Assembly: GCA_029260755.1 (NCBI GenBank)
Contig: JAJDCQ010000059.1
Coordinates: 24,084 to 88,083, forward strand
Length of the DNA stretch: 64,000 nucleotides
Direction: 5' to 3'
Source of the DNA: Planctomycetota bacterium
GTDB lineage: Bacteria; Planctomycetota; J058; JAJDCQ01
Shown here in pieces: positions 25,690-34,213 of the stretch (positions are counted from its first letter, which is position 1; each line of letters begins with the position of its first letter). Position numbers and translations under genes: made by a program. The notes under the pieces are model-generated. The model ran no database searches. It saw nothing but the letters and a program-made list of their open reading frames with translations, and was not told where the DNA came from.

Positions 25690-25893
25690 ATCTCGCAGGG
25701 AGGCGCCGGTGGACACCGAGCCTGAAGCCGGAGGCGCTTCGCGATATGATCGTCTCGGAGAAGGAGGCGACCGGTATGGTCCAGGCCCCGGAGCGTCAGC
25801 GGTCCCTCCGAGCCGGACGAAAGACGCGAGTGACCGCGGCGGCATCGCTCTCGCAGATCGACTGACTTCCGAAGGGACGTCGGGCTCGGTCAC
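25690..25893 (-). pseudogene. Internally deleted relic of a second pseC
   Basis: Starting at a GTG (25891-25893) overlapping the stop of intact pseB, the minus strand aligns with the first 150 nt of intact pseC: GTGACCGAGCC against ATGACCGAGCC, then GTCAGTCGATC in both, then CGAGAGCGA in both, then TCGCGTCTTTCG against TCGCGTCCTTCG, ending near CTCCGAGACGATC against CTCGGAGACCGTC. Small indels break the frame. A stretch near 25700 (GCGCCTCC...) may be the tail of the same copy. Roughly 1 kb of the original gene is missing. The left limit is approximate. Confidence 0.7.
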
Positions 25894-26873
25894 CCCGACG
25901 GGGCGAGCAGCGCGCGGATCTCCTCGACGTCGAGCCAGGCGTCGTTGTCGTCGCTTCCGTAGCGGAAACCATCGGGCACCGCCGCGCCCTCGAGTGAGAG
26001 GCGCGACGCCTCGAACGAGTGACTCGGCTGAAGGACGAAGAGGTCGCCCAGGTCGATCGTGCGACGCCCGTCGTCCTCGCCGATCAGGAGCTCGTGGAGC
26101 TTCTCCCCGGGACGGATGCCGACGACCTCCCGCTCCACGCCCGGCGCGATGGCCTCGGCGAGGTCGGTGATCTTCACGCTGGGGATCTTGGGGATGAACA
26201 CCTCGGCTCCGTGCATCATTCCGAGGCAGCGCTCGACGAATGCGGTCGCCTGCTCGAGGGTGATGAAGAAGCGTGTCATGCGCTCATCGGTGATCGGGAT
26301 CTTCCCGCCGGAGGCAGCGCGCTCCCGGAACAGAGGGACGACGCTGCCCCGGCTCGCGAGGACGTTTCCGTAACGGACCACCGAGAACCGGGTCGGCGTT
26401 CCACTGGCATAGGCGTTCCCGGCGATGAAGAGCTTGTCGGCGCAGAGCTTCGTCGCGCCGTAGAGGTTGACCGGGTTGACGGCCTTGTCGGAGGAGAGCG
26501 CAACCACGCGCGAGACGCCAGCGTCGATCGCGGCGTCGATGATGTTCTGGGCGCCCAGGACGTTGGTCTTCACCGCCTCGAACGGGTTGTACTCGGCCGC
26601 CGGCACCTGCTTCAGTGCGGCGGCGTGGATGACGACGTCGACGTCGTGAAAGGCACGGTAGAGCCGGTCGCGATCGCGGACATCGCCCAGGAAGAAGCGA
26701 ATCGCGGGATGGCGGATCTGCCTGGCGAGCTCCGACTGCTTGAACTCGTCGCGGCTGAAGACGACGATCCGCCTCGGGGTCGCGTCATCGGCGAGGAGTC
26801 GCCGGATGAACGCTCTCCCGAAGGACCCGGTTCCTCCGGTGATCAGGACCGACCGCTCCTGGGGAGGCTTCAC
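25890..26873 (-). CDS. pseB: UDP-N-acetylglucosamine 4,6-dehydratase (inverting)
   Basis: 327 residues, GTG start. Extended short-chain dehydrogenase: NAD loop TGGTGSFGRAF (12-22), active-site triad region SSDKAVNPVNLYGATK (127-142) with Asp129, Lys130 and Tyr138, as in PseB/FlaA1 enzymes; FIPKIPSVKI and GIRPGEKLHE are family landmarks. It makes the 4-keto-6-deoxy sugar (with C5 inversion) that PseC aminates. It heads the minus-strand run pseB, relic pseC, relic pseB, pseC. The C-terminus beyond 327 is not extended. Upstream is an extended -10 that is preserved in the relic copy too. Confidence 0.93.
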   Translation of the reverse strand: MKPPQERSVLITGGTGSFGRAFIRRLLADDATPRRIVVFSRDEFKQSELARQIRHPAIRFFLGDVRDRDRLYRAFHDVDVVIHAAALKQVPAAEYNPFEAVKTNVLGAQNIIDAAIDAGVSRVVALSSDKAVNPVNLYGATKLCADKLFIAGNAYASGTPTRFSVVRYGNVLASRGSVVPLFRERAASGGKIPITDERMTRFFITLEQATAFVERCLGMMHGAEVFIPKIPSVKITDLAEAIAPGVEREVVGIRPGEKLHELLIGEDDGRRTIDLGDLFVLQPSHSFEASRLSLEGAAVPDGFRYGSDDNDAWLDVEEIRALLAPSG

Positions 26874-26930
26874 GCGCCGTCTCCTTTGAACGTTTCGGCG
26901 GGACTCTCGGGACGCCCCGAGGACCGAAAA

Positions 26931-26939
26931 AGTCTAGCA
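26931..26939 (-). promoter_or_regulatory. Extended -10 element upstream of pseB
   Basis: On the minus strand TGC-TAGACT about 58 nt before the pseB GTG, with no good -35. The same TGCTAGACTT and flanking bases recur at 25622-25630 upstream of the relic pseB, so the element was copied in the duplication and is a likely promoter. Confidence 0.4.
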
Positions 26940-26974
26940 GAAACTCGATCGAGCGACCGTCCCGCGGTATCACG

Positions 26975-27003
26975 CTGATGATGGGCCCGTATTCGTCCAT
27001 AAT
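26975..27003 (+). promoter_or_regulatory. Possible promoter of the GT4-methyltransferase pair
   Basis: CTGATG (3/6), 17-bp spacer, CATAAT (5/6, 26998-27003). A GTG lies 6 nt after the -10 and a second in-frame GTG with GGGGGAGG lies 27 nt further. Confidence 0.35.
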
Positions 27004-27036
27004 GAGCTCGTGCCGCGCGGCCGGGGGAGGCCTCGA

Positions 27037-28302
27037 GTGGAAGCGAGCGCATCTCATTCGGTCGGAGCCCTCTCCGCGCTCTCGCTCGAGCGTCGGCGAC
27101 CGCCGGCGCGGCGTCGTCGGGCGCTCCGCGTTCTGGTCGCCGCCGGCGTCTACCCTCCGAGCCACGGCGGCGGCGGTCTCCGGATCCATCGGACGTACCG
27201 ACGTCTCGCCCGAATCACTCCGACCGAGGTGTTCGCCGTGGCCCGAGCGGGTCGGGGCGTCCCCGCAGGGCGGCGTGTCCACGACGGAGTCGTCACGCAC
27301 CGGACGCGCGGCCCCGATCGGTTCGTGTCGCAGTTCGTGGAGGTCGGCCGCGCCGTCCTCACGAGTGGCCCCCATCGGCTCGACGCGATCCACGCGCTCG
27401 GGCAGTCGATGGTCGCCTACGCAGCCGCGACCTGGGCGCGGCTGCTCGGGATCCCGCTCGTGCGTGAGCTGACCGACCATCCGAGTCTTCCGGAGGGAGA
27501 CCGGGCCGCCCTGCGCCTCCTGCGGAGCACCTTCACGGGCGCCGACCTGGCGGTCGCGATCAGCGCGTCCGTCGAGGAGTGGTACCACGAGATCGGCGTT
27601 TCGCCGGGTCGCGTGTGGACGCGTCCGAATCCGGTCGAGCTCGGACGGTTCTCGCCCTCGAGTCCGTCGGAGCGGCAACGCGCGCGTGAGAGGCTCGGGG
27701 CGGCGGACGGGGAGATCGTGCACTTGCTGCTCGGTCGATTCGCGGCCCGGAAGAACCAGCTCCTCGCGCTCGAGGCCCTGGCGCTCCTCTCGCCCGAGCA
27801 TCGCCTCGTTCTCGTCGGACCGGCCTTCGACGAGGACTCTTCTTATCTCGAGCAGGTTCGTCGTCGAGTCGGCGAGCTCGCGGTCACGGACCGAACGATG
27901 ATCCGGCCCGCCGCCGACCTCGACGTCGTCTCCTTGTATCACGCCGCCGACTCGCTCTGGCTACCGTCGCTCTCCGAAGGGTGCCCGAACGTGATGCTGG
28001 AGGCGCTCTGCTGCGGAGTCCCGGTGATCGCTTGTGACGACCTCGGGCAGGGGGATCGCGTGCGCAACGGATGGAACGGATGGAACGCGCCGCGCCGCGC
28101 GGACGCGTTCGCAGCCGCCGCGCGGCGAGTCGAAGCGACGCTCCTCGGGAGCGAGATTCGCCGGCGAATCGCCGCCGAGGCCGCGGACCGGTTCGATGCC
28201 GAGCGCCTCGATCGCGCCTTCATCGGGCGGCTCGAGGCGGTCGCCGGCCGTCGGCCCGGAAGGGACCGGCGCCCGCTCGTCCGCTCGGAGCGCTCGCGAT
28301 GA
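27037..28302 (+). CDS. GT4 family glycosyltransferase
   Basis: 421 residues from a GTG with GGGGGAGG 6 nt upstream. An in-frame GTG at 27010, placed right after a -10-like box, could be used from a leaderless mRNA and would add 9 residues. After a basic 30-residue lead comes ALRVLVAAGVYPPSHGGGGLRIH, the GT4 opening. The donor half has HLLLGRFAARKNQLLALEAL, RLVLVGPAF and LPSLSEGCPNVMLEALCCGVPVIACDD, a textbook E-x7-E motif. It overlaps the methyltransferase gene by 4 bp. Sugar and acceptor unknown. Confidence 0.9.
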   Translation: MEASASHSVGALSALSLERRRPPARRRRALRVLVAAGVYPPSHGGGGLRIHRTYRRLARITPTEVFAVARAGRGVPAGRRVHDGVVTHRTRGPDRFVSQFVEVGRAVLTSGPHRLDAIHALGQSMVAYAAATWARLLGIPLVRELTDHPSLPEGDRAALRLLRSTFTGADLAVAISASVEEWYHEIGVSPGRVWTRPNPVELGRFSPSSPSERQRARERLGAADGEIVHLLLGRFAARKNQLLALEALALLSPEHRLVLVGPAFDEDSSYLEQVRRRVGELAVTDRTMIRPAADLDVVSLYHAADSLWLPSLSEGCPNVMLEALCCGVPVIACDDLGQGDRVRNGWNGWNAPRRADAFAAAARRVEATLLGSEIRRRIAAEAADRFDAERLDRAFIGRLEAVAGRRPGRDRRPLVRSERSR

Positions 28303-29087
28303 ACGACCCGACCGCGGCCGGGGCTCGCGACTACGCGTCGCGCCAAGCGATCCAGGCATCCCAGTACGCGCGCCCGTACCACTGGGACGAGGCCCGACGG
28401 GTGGAGGCGGTTCGATACGCCCGAACCACGTCCCTTCTGGCGGACCTGGCGACCGAGGCCCTCGATCGGTCGCGCGGCCGGATCACCGTCGCCGACGTCG
28501 GGTGCGGAGATGGACGTGGGACGTGGCTCCTCGTCGAGGAGCTCTCCCGGCGCGCCATGGACGTCCGGGCGGTCGGGGTCGACGTCTGCGCCGACGCCGT
28601 GCGGTGGGCGCGGGAACGAGTCGGCCCGCTCGACGCTCACGCCCGCTGCCGATTCGTTCACGGAGAGGCCGTGGACGTTCTCCGGGAGCTCCCGGACGAC
28701 GGCGCGCCTCGAGTGGTCGTCTTGCGCGAGGTGATGGAGCACCTCGAGGAGGAGACGTTCGCGCTCCTGGCGCGCGTCATCGTGGCGGCGCCCGAGCCGA
28801 CCGCCCTGCTCGTGACCGTGCCGTCGGTGAACTCTCCCGTCAGCGCGAAGCATCTCCGCCACTACAGCGCCGAGTCGCTGACCCGGCAGCTCGAGTCCGC
28901 CGGAATGGCGGTGGAGCGGCTGACGGGTTTCGGGTTTCGGCCTCGGTCCCTCTACGGTCCCCTCATCACGGCCAAGGCGATTCTCAACGGCGTACCGTTG
29001 CTCTGGCGAACGATGAACGCGACCTGGAGAGAGGTCCGGCCGGCGTGGGCGATCACGCTGGCGGCGCGGGCCTCTCGATCTCGGTGA
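28299..29087 (+). CDS. Class I SAM-dependent methyltransferase
   Basis: 262 residues, ATG in an ATGA overlap with the GT4 gene. Motif I VADVGCGDGRGTW binds SAM; AVGVDVCADAVRWARE is motif post-I; VVVLREVMEHLEEETF and TVPSVNSPVSAKHLRHYSAE follow in the order seen in methyltransferases type 11/23. YARPYHWDE at about 24-32 is a common lead in the family. Coupling to a glycosyltransferase suggests methylation of a glycan or its carrier; the acceptor cannot be told. The last 35 bp overlap the convergent KpsC/KpsS-like gene. Confidence 0.88.
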   Translation: MNDPTAAGARDYASRQAIQASQYARPYHWDEARRVEAVRYARTTSLLADLATEALDRSRGRITVADVGCGDGRGTWLLVEELSRRAMDVRAVGVDVCADAVRWARERVGPLDAHARCRFVHGEAVDVLRELPDDGAPRVVVLREVMEHLEEETFALLARVIVAAPEPTALLVTVPSVNSPVSAKHLRHYSAESLTRQLESAGMAVERLTGFGFRPRSLYGPLITAKAILNGVPLLWRTMNATWREVRPAWAITLAARASRSR

Positions 29088-30603
29088 CGCGATCGGCGGA
29101 GGCAGCCGCCGCGATCAATCCGTCACAGAACGCGGCCAGGGCCGGGGCGTGGGATTCGATCGTGCGCGCCTCGACCCGTCCCCAGAAGGCCTCGCTCGGG
29201 AAGTCGAACGAGGCGGCGAGCGAAGCAGCGATCCAGAGCTCCAGGCGCTCATCGCTCGCCGGCGGCATCGAGAGCGCCTCTCGAGTCCGGTCGGCTACCT
29301 CGGCGTCCGGCCCGGCGACGACCAGCCCCTCACCGATGGCCGCGAACGGCGAGGCGCCGACGACGAGCGCGGGACGCCCGAGGAGGAGCGCCTCCCAGGC
29401 GGCCGTTCCGGTGATCACGGCGACGAGCTCGGCGCGCCGGATCATGTCGAATCCGTCGGCGAACGGCGAGATCAAGCGAGTGCGCGGGAGGCGTCGGATC
29501 CGATCGTAGAAGCCCCGCGGACGTCGGCCGAGCATCGGGAGGTGCTCCTTGACCACGAGCTCGAGCTCCTCGGGGATCGATCGGCGGAGGAGCTCGATGA
29601 CCGCGAGCTGGTCGGTTCGCCAAGGCGCGAGGACCATCGTCGACGCCTCCGGATCGACGTGGAGAGGATAGAAGGCGAAGCGTTCAGGCGGATCCCTCCA
29701 CGAGGTGAAGGGGCCCGCGCGGCCGAGCCGCCGCGCGCGCAGCGACTCTCGGAGATCGCTGGCGATCTGCTCGGACGTGGGAACCTCGCGCAGGTGGCTA
29801 GGCGCACGACGGAACCGCTCTCGCGCCGCATGGACGAGAGATCCGGCGGCCTGCTTCGCGATCGCCAGGGCGGAGGTTCGCTGCTCGAACGCGCGTCGTC
29901 GGCCGACGGAATAGTCGGGCGGTCTGGGCCGACTCCGGAAGTCCGCGAGCCAGCGACGAGCCCCCGGGCGAAAGGAGGCGATCGCGACGTCGTCTCGGAG
30001 GGAGCGCGAGAAGAGCCTGCGGACCGGGGCGAGGAGGCCGCGCGGCGAGTCGTCGAGCACGCGGCGCGTTCCGATCCGCGTCGACGCGATCCGACGGAAC
30101 GGAACTCCGGTCACGCGGCAGGCCTCAGCGAGGGCGAGCGCGGGCGAGCCGGCCACGACGTAGGAGAAGACGACGTCGGGTGACTCCTGGTCGACGACGG
30201 AGAACGCCCACTCCAGGAGCCCGGTGACGTATCGGCGCACCGGGTCCGCGCTTCGGCAGAGACGACGGAGAGGTGAGGTCGGCAGGGTCGCGCCCGTCAC
30301 CAGCGCTGCGCCGACGTGGCGGTCGGACACGATCAGCCTCGAGACGATGTCCGGATCGCATCGCGCCGCCAAGCTCGCCAGGCGAGCGGGGTCGCTCGGT
30401 CGGGCGAGCCACGTCGCTTCGAGGGCCGCGAGGTGATGGAGCGGAGCGATCGATGGGGCCCGCGCCGCGACCTGCGCCGCGACGGCGGCCTCGCCCGTCG
30501 CGAGCGCGCTCACCCTGAGAGCGGGGTCACGGCGGGCGAGCTCGTCGACGATCGCGAGAGGCCAGTGGACGAACCGAGGGGCGAAGACGACGAAAGCGTG
30601 CAT
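29053..30603 (-). CDS. Capsule-synthesis protein resembling KpsC/KpsS (Capsule_synth)
   Basis: 516 residues from MHAFVVFAPRFVHW. The central block FAFYPLHVDPEASTMVLAPW, then DQLAVIELLRR, ELVVKEHLPMLGRRPRGFYDR and ELVAVITGTAAWEALLLGRPALVVG (in pieces) is the signature of capsular polysaccharide export/Kdo-transferase proteins: Pro-Leu-His, Lys-Glu-His, Gly-Thr-x-x-Trp-Glu. KpsC and KpsS add Kdo to the phospholipid end of capsules; related proteins in other bacteria have unknown acceptors. It is last in the seven-gene operon that starts with the SDR gene at 37547. Pairing with a nonulosonic acid pathway (8- or 9-carbon ulosonic sugars) is attractive but inferred. Confidence 0.8.
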   Translation of the reverse strand: MHAFVVFAPRFVHWPLAIVDELARRDPALRVSALATGEAAVAAQVAARAPSIAPLHHLAALEATWLARPSDPARLASLAARCDPDIVSRLIVSDRHVGAALVTGATLPTSPLRRLCRSADPVRRYVTGLLEWAFSVVDQESPDVVFSYVVAGSPALALAEACRVTGVPFRRIASTRIGTRRVLDDSPRGLLAPVRRLFSRSLRDDVAIASFRPGARRWLADFRSRPRPPDYSVGRRRAFEQRTSALAIAKQAAGSLVHAARERFRRAPSHLREVPTSEQIASDLRESLRARRLGRAGPFTSWRDPPERFAFYPLHVDPEASTMVLAPWRTDQLAVIELLRRSIPEELELVVKEHLPMLGRRPRGFYDRIRRLPRTRLISPFADGFDMIRRAELVAVITGTAAWEALLLGRPALVVGASPFAAIGEGLVVAGPDAEVADRTREALSMPPASDERLELWIAASLAASFDFPSEAFWGRVEARTIESHAPALAAFCDGLIAAAASADRVTEIERPAPPA

Positions 30604-30611
30604 CGGATCGG

Positions 30612-31706
30612 TCAGTCGTCGCCGCGAGCCGGGAGGATGGGCGCGAGGCGCTCGGCGAGGAGCTCGGTGAATCGGGCTCGACCCTCGGCGGAGAGATGGT
30701 CGCCGGCGGCGAAGTGCCGCAGAGCGATCCTGTCCTCCGACGAGAAGTCGAGGAGCGGGACTCCGTGCTCGCGTGCCCAGCGATCCAGGTCGTGATTGTA
30801 CCGGACGAGATCCTCGGGGAGCGGCGTACCCGCCGCCGCACGACGCTTGCGGTAGCGAACGAGGACGAGGATGACCCCGCGAGATCTCGCGAGGTCGAGG
30901 ATGCGCGGGAGGAGCGAGGACCCGACCACCTCGTCGAATCGAGGCGCGGGTGCTCGACGCGGCGAGCTCTCGTCGGCGCCGAGCTCGGGGATCATCCGAT
31001 CCTCGGCGAGCTCGCGAGCGAGGGCTCGGCGGACCTCTGGCTCTTCGACGCCAGTCAGGGCCGCGGAGACTGATCGGACGTGCGTGTCGACGAGGGAGTG
31101 CAGGGTGATCCCGTCTCGGTAGATGGCCCACCGGCGGAACAGCTCGGAGCGGACGGGACCGCGCGCCGGTCGCCACGCGAGCTCCTCGAGGACGGGCTCG
31201 TGGCTCGAGCTCAGGGCAGCCACGGCCGGAGCGTAGGGGCCGAGCGTCCGGTAGGTCGGGTCGGTCAGAACCGAGTCCCGAAAGCAGAGCACGACCGCGT
31301 CGGGGGCGGTCGCGTCGGCGGCTAGGATGAAGTTCTTCAGGGCGAGGAAGTACCAGGCCGTCGCGGCGCCGCCGTGCGAGACCGCGGTGACCGGGCGGTC
31401 GAGCGCGCGGGCGAGGAGATCGGGATCGACGCCCTCGCCGACCATCGAGTTGCCGATCACGACGACGTCGTACGGTCCGTCCGCCATCTGCGACTCGATC
31501 CGGTGGATCTTCCGCTCGGCGATGACGCCGCCGTGGAGGAGGCTCGACCCGATGACGATCGCGGTCACCGCGGCGGCGTGGGCGGCCGCGGGCCAGACCC
31601 GGGTCGTCGGGGCCTCGGGCGCGTCCGTCGTCGGCGGCGAGATCGAAGCCGGCGAGTCGTCCGGCCCCTCAGAACTGGAAGTAGATGAAGCTCTGCTCAC
31701 CTTCAT
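30612..31706 (-). CDS. SGNH-type membrane-anchored partner of the MBOAT acyltransferase
   Basis: 364 residues. A polar N-terminus (1-36) precedes one membrane helix (about 39-58), leaving a periplasmic domain. That domain starts YDVVVIGNSMVGEGVD (79-94), where Ser87 takes the nucleophile position of SGNH hydrolases (G-N/D-S). Near the C-terminus AAGDHLSAEGRARF supplies the Asp-x-x-His-like pair. AlgJ, AlgX and DltD relatives have this fold and work with MBOAT proteins to O-acetylate exported polysaccharides. The gene overlaps the MBOAT gene by 38 bp, so they surely function together. Confidence 0.8.
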   Translation of the reverse strand: MKVSRASSTSSSEGPDDSPASISPPTTDAPEAPTTRVWPAAAHAAAVTAIVIGSSLLHGGVIAERKIHRIESQMADGPYDVVVIGNSMVGEGVDPDLLARALDRPVTAVSHGGAATAWYFLALKNFILAADATAPDAVVLCFRDSVLTDPTYRTLGPYAPAVAALSSSHEPVLEELAWRPARGPVRSELFRRWAIYRDGITLHSLVDTHVRSVSAALTGVEEPEVRRALARELAEDRMIPELGADESSPRRAPAPRFDEVVGSSLLPRILDLARSRGVILVLVRYRKRRAAAGTPLPEDLVRYNHDLDRWAREHGVPLLDFSSEDRIALRHFAAGDHLSAEGRARFTELLAERLAPILPARGDD

Positions 31707-33060
31707 GCCCCAGGACGACGGTCAGGAGAATCATCGCGGCGTGCGCGAAGACGCGCGCTCCCGCGGCGAGGCGGCCCGGGCGCTCACGCGAGAGCCAGCC
31801 CAGTCCGCCGAGGAGCGTCGCGTAGAAGGCCACGAACGAGGCGACCGTCGCGGCCGCGACGAGGGCGTCTCCCTCGACCCCGATCGGGCTCGTCAGCGCG
31901 GCGAGCCACCAGGCGAGGCTCGACGCCCGGAAGAGTGACCAGCCGATGAGAGTCCACCCGAGCATGACCGCTCGCGCCCCGGCTGTCGAGACGACTCCTC
32001 GAGGCCTCCACCGACCGCCGAGGCCGAGGCGGTGATACCCGAACACGAGGAAGGCGTGGTAGAGCCCCCACGCGACGAAGTGCCAGGCCGCGCCATGCCA
32101 CAGGCCCGAGAGCCCCAGCGACGCGACGAGCACCGCGACGAACCGCACCGGCCGGTCTGCGCGTCCCCCCAGCGGGATGTACACGTAGTCCCGGATCCAG
32201 CTCGAGAAGGAGATGTGCCAGCGTCGCCAGAAGTCGGAAGGGCTCACCGCGGCGTACGGATGGTCGAAGTTCTCCATCAACTCGAAGCCCAGGAGGCGGG
32301 CGATCCCCCGCGCGAGATCGGTGTACGCGGAGAAGTCGGAGAGGATCTGGACGGCGAAGGCGGCCGTTCCGACGGCGAAGAGGACCAGGGGGGGAGACTC
32401 GAGGAGATACACCTTCCCGACCATCGGGGCCAGGTTGTCGGCGACGACGAGCTTCTTGAAGTATCCGGACACCAGGAGCGGGAAGGCGCTCGAGAAGCGC
32501 GGCCAGCTCCACGTCCGGCGCGCCTCCACCTGGGGGAGGAGCCGACCGGCGCGTTCGATCGGGCCGGCGACGAGCTGGGGGAAGAGGGCGACGAAGACGG
32601 CGACGTCGAGGAAGCTCGTGCGCGCTTCGATCCGTCCGCGGTAGACGTCGATCGTGTAGCCGAGGGTCTGGAACGTGTAGAAGGAGATCCCGACCGGCAG
32701 GAAGACGCGGAAGGTGATCGGGTCGAGCTCGAGGCCGACGCTCGTGAGGACCGCGTGGACGTTGTCCGCGAAGAAGTTGAAGTACTTGAAGGCGCCGAGC
32801 AGGCCTAGGTTCGTGGCGAGGCTGACGCCGAGGAAGATCCTGCGCTGAGCGGGGCGGGCCGCGATGCCGCGGGCGCAGCCGTAGTCGACGATCGTCGAGG
32901 TCGCGATCAGGATGCAGAACCACGGGTGGATCCACCCGTAGAAGACGTAGCTGGCGACCAGGAGGGCGACGTTCTGGGCCCTTCGCCAGCGGCCGAGGGC
33001 CCAGTAGACGCCGAAGACGACGACGAGGAAGAAGTGGAACTCCCAGTCGGTGAACGTCAC
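31669..33060 (-). CDS. MBOAT-family O-acyltransferase (AlgI/DltB type)
   Basis: 463 residues with about ten to twelve hydrophobic helices. The conserved inner core is visible: FWRRWHISFSSWIRDYVYIP (277-296, first essential His282) and GLSGLWHGAAWHFVAWGLYH (316-335, catalytic His322). LPVGISFYTFQTLGYTIDVY is another family hallmark. It passes acyl groups (often acetyl) through the membrane to a periplasmic partner. Overlaps the GT4 gene upstream by 4 bp and the SGNH gene downstream by 38 bp. O-acetylation of the island's glycan is the likely job. Confidence 0.92.
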   Translation of the reverse strand: MTFTDWEFHFFLVVVFGVYWALGRWRRAQNVALLVASYVFYGWIHPWFCILIATSTIVDYGCARGIAARPAQRRIFLGVSLATNLGLLGAFKYFNFFADNVHAVLTSVGLELDPITFRVFLPVGISFYTFQTLGYTIDVYRGRIEARTSFLDVAVFVALFPQLVAGPIERAGRLLPQVEARRTWSWPRFSSAFPLLVSGYFKKLVVADNLAPMVGKVYLLESPPLVLFAVGTAAFAVQILSDFSAYTDLARGIARLLGFELMENFDHPYAAVSPSDFWRRWHISFSSWIRDYVYIPLGGRADRPVRFVAVLVASLGLSGLWHGAAWHFVAWGLYHAFLVFGYHRLGLGGRWRPRGVVSTAGARAVMLGWTLIGWSLFRASSLAWWLAALTSPIGVEGDALVAAATVASFVAFYATLLGGLGWLSRERPGRLAAGARVFAHAAMILLTVVLGHEGEQSFIYFQF

Positions 33061-34202
33061 GGCGCCCGGGCGCTGGCGAGCGCCTCCAGGTATCGGTCGG
33101 CCATCGACCCCGCGGTGTAGCGCTCGGCGATGGTGTCACGGGCCGCTCGCCCGAGCCGCTCGGTGAGCGCGTCGTCGACCAGAACGCGGCGGAGCTGCGC
33201 GGCGAGCGGCGCCGGCCCCTCGCCGTCGACCAGCAGGCCATTGTCCCCGTCGACGATGACGTCGGCCGCGCCGCTCACCGGCGTGGAGACGACGGCGAGC
33301 CCGTGCGCCATCGCCTCGAGGAGGGCGTTCGCCATCCCCTCGACGACCGAGCTACTGACGAACGCGCGGGCGCGGGCGAGCACCTCGTGGGGGCGGTCGT
33401 GGAAGCCGCGAAGGAAGACGGTGTCCGCGAGGCCCTCCTCGCGGATCCGGGCGGCGAGGCGGGCGCGCTCGGGACCCTCGCCGTAGATCTCGAGGGTCGG
33501 CGTCTCGGTGAGCCCGTCAGCGTCCCGGAGGAGCAGACCCCAGGCGTCCAGGAGTCGGTCCAGGTCCTTCTGCCAGACGAGGCGGCCGAGCGCGACGACG
33601 CCCTGGCGCGGACGCCCGGTGGCCACGCGGTCGACGGCCTCGAGGTCGACGCCGTTCGGCGCGAGGACGATCCGGTCAACCGGGATGCCGGCCTCGACGA
33701 GCTCGCGCCGGATCGTCGTGGTCGTGGCGAGGAACCGATCCGCTCCACGCACGATCCGGGCCACGACTCCGCCGAGCGGCTCACGCCGGGCGCGGGGGAA
33801 GTCGGCGCCCGCGCCCGAGCTCTGGAGGCGCACGACGACCGGTCGGCCGACGACGCGGCCGACCACGACGGCGGTCGCGACGTAGTGGGAGACGGAGCTC
33901 GCAATGGCCCCCCGGCAGCGCGGGAGGAGACGCAGGAGCGTCCAGGCGAGGGCGAGGTTGAAGAGGAGCGGACCGAGGAACGCGACGGTCGGAAAGGGCA
34001 ACCGCCGGACAGGCACGCCCTCGACCCGATCACTCGCCGGGAGTCCGCGGAGGCGTCGAGTGAGGACGAGGACCGGGATGCCGCGGCTTCGGAGCTCGCG
34101 GGCGACGCGGAGGAGGGCGACCTCGGTGCCTCCGACGAGCGGATGGAAGCCGAACGCGACGATCAGGACGGGCGCCCGCGGACGGCAGGGGGAGGCTCGC
34201 AT
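33057..34202 (-). CDS. GT4 family glycosyltransferase
   Basis: 381 residues starting MRASPCRPRAPVLIVAFGF. The frame is open far upstream, but that part is antisense-like Arg-rich noise over wecC; this ATG lies 11 bp after the wecC stop. The acceptor half has GFHPLVGGTEVALLRVAREL; the donor half has VLAPNGVDLEAV, VVALGRLVWQKDLDRLLDAW and SSSVVEGMANALLEAMAHGLAVVSTP. Part of the seven-gene operon ending in the KpsC/KpsS-like gene. Substrate unknown. Confidence 0.9.
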   Translation of the reverse strand: MRASPCRPRAPVLIVAFGFHPLVGGTEVALLRVARELRSRGIPVLVLTRRLRGLPASDRVEGVPVRRLPFPTVAFLGPLLFNLALAWTLLRLLPRCRGAIASSVSHYVATAVVVGRVVGRPVVVRLQSSGAGADFPRARREPLGGVVARIVRGADRFLATTTTIRRELVEAGIPVDRIVLAPNGVDLEAVDRVATGRPRQGVVALGRLVWQKDLDRLLDAWGLLLRDADGLTETPTLEIYGEGPERARLAARIREEGLADTVFLRGFHDRPHEVLARARAFVSSSVVEGMANALLEAMAHGLAVVSTPVSGAADVIVDGDNGLLVDGEGPAPLAAQLRRVLVDDALTERLGRAARDTIAERYTAGSMADRYLEALASARAP

Positions 34203-34213
34203 GACGCCGACGA

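Noticed and set aside
25588..25893. A 101-codon minus-strand frame starting MTEPDVPSEV
   Set aside because: It is the decayed start of a duplicated pseC read through indels, not a gene in its own right.
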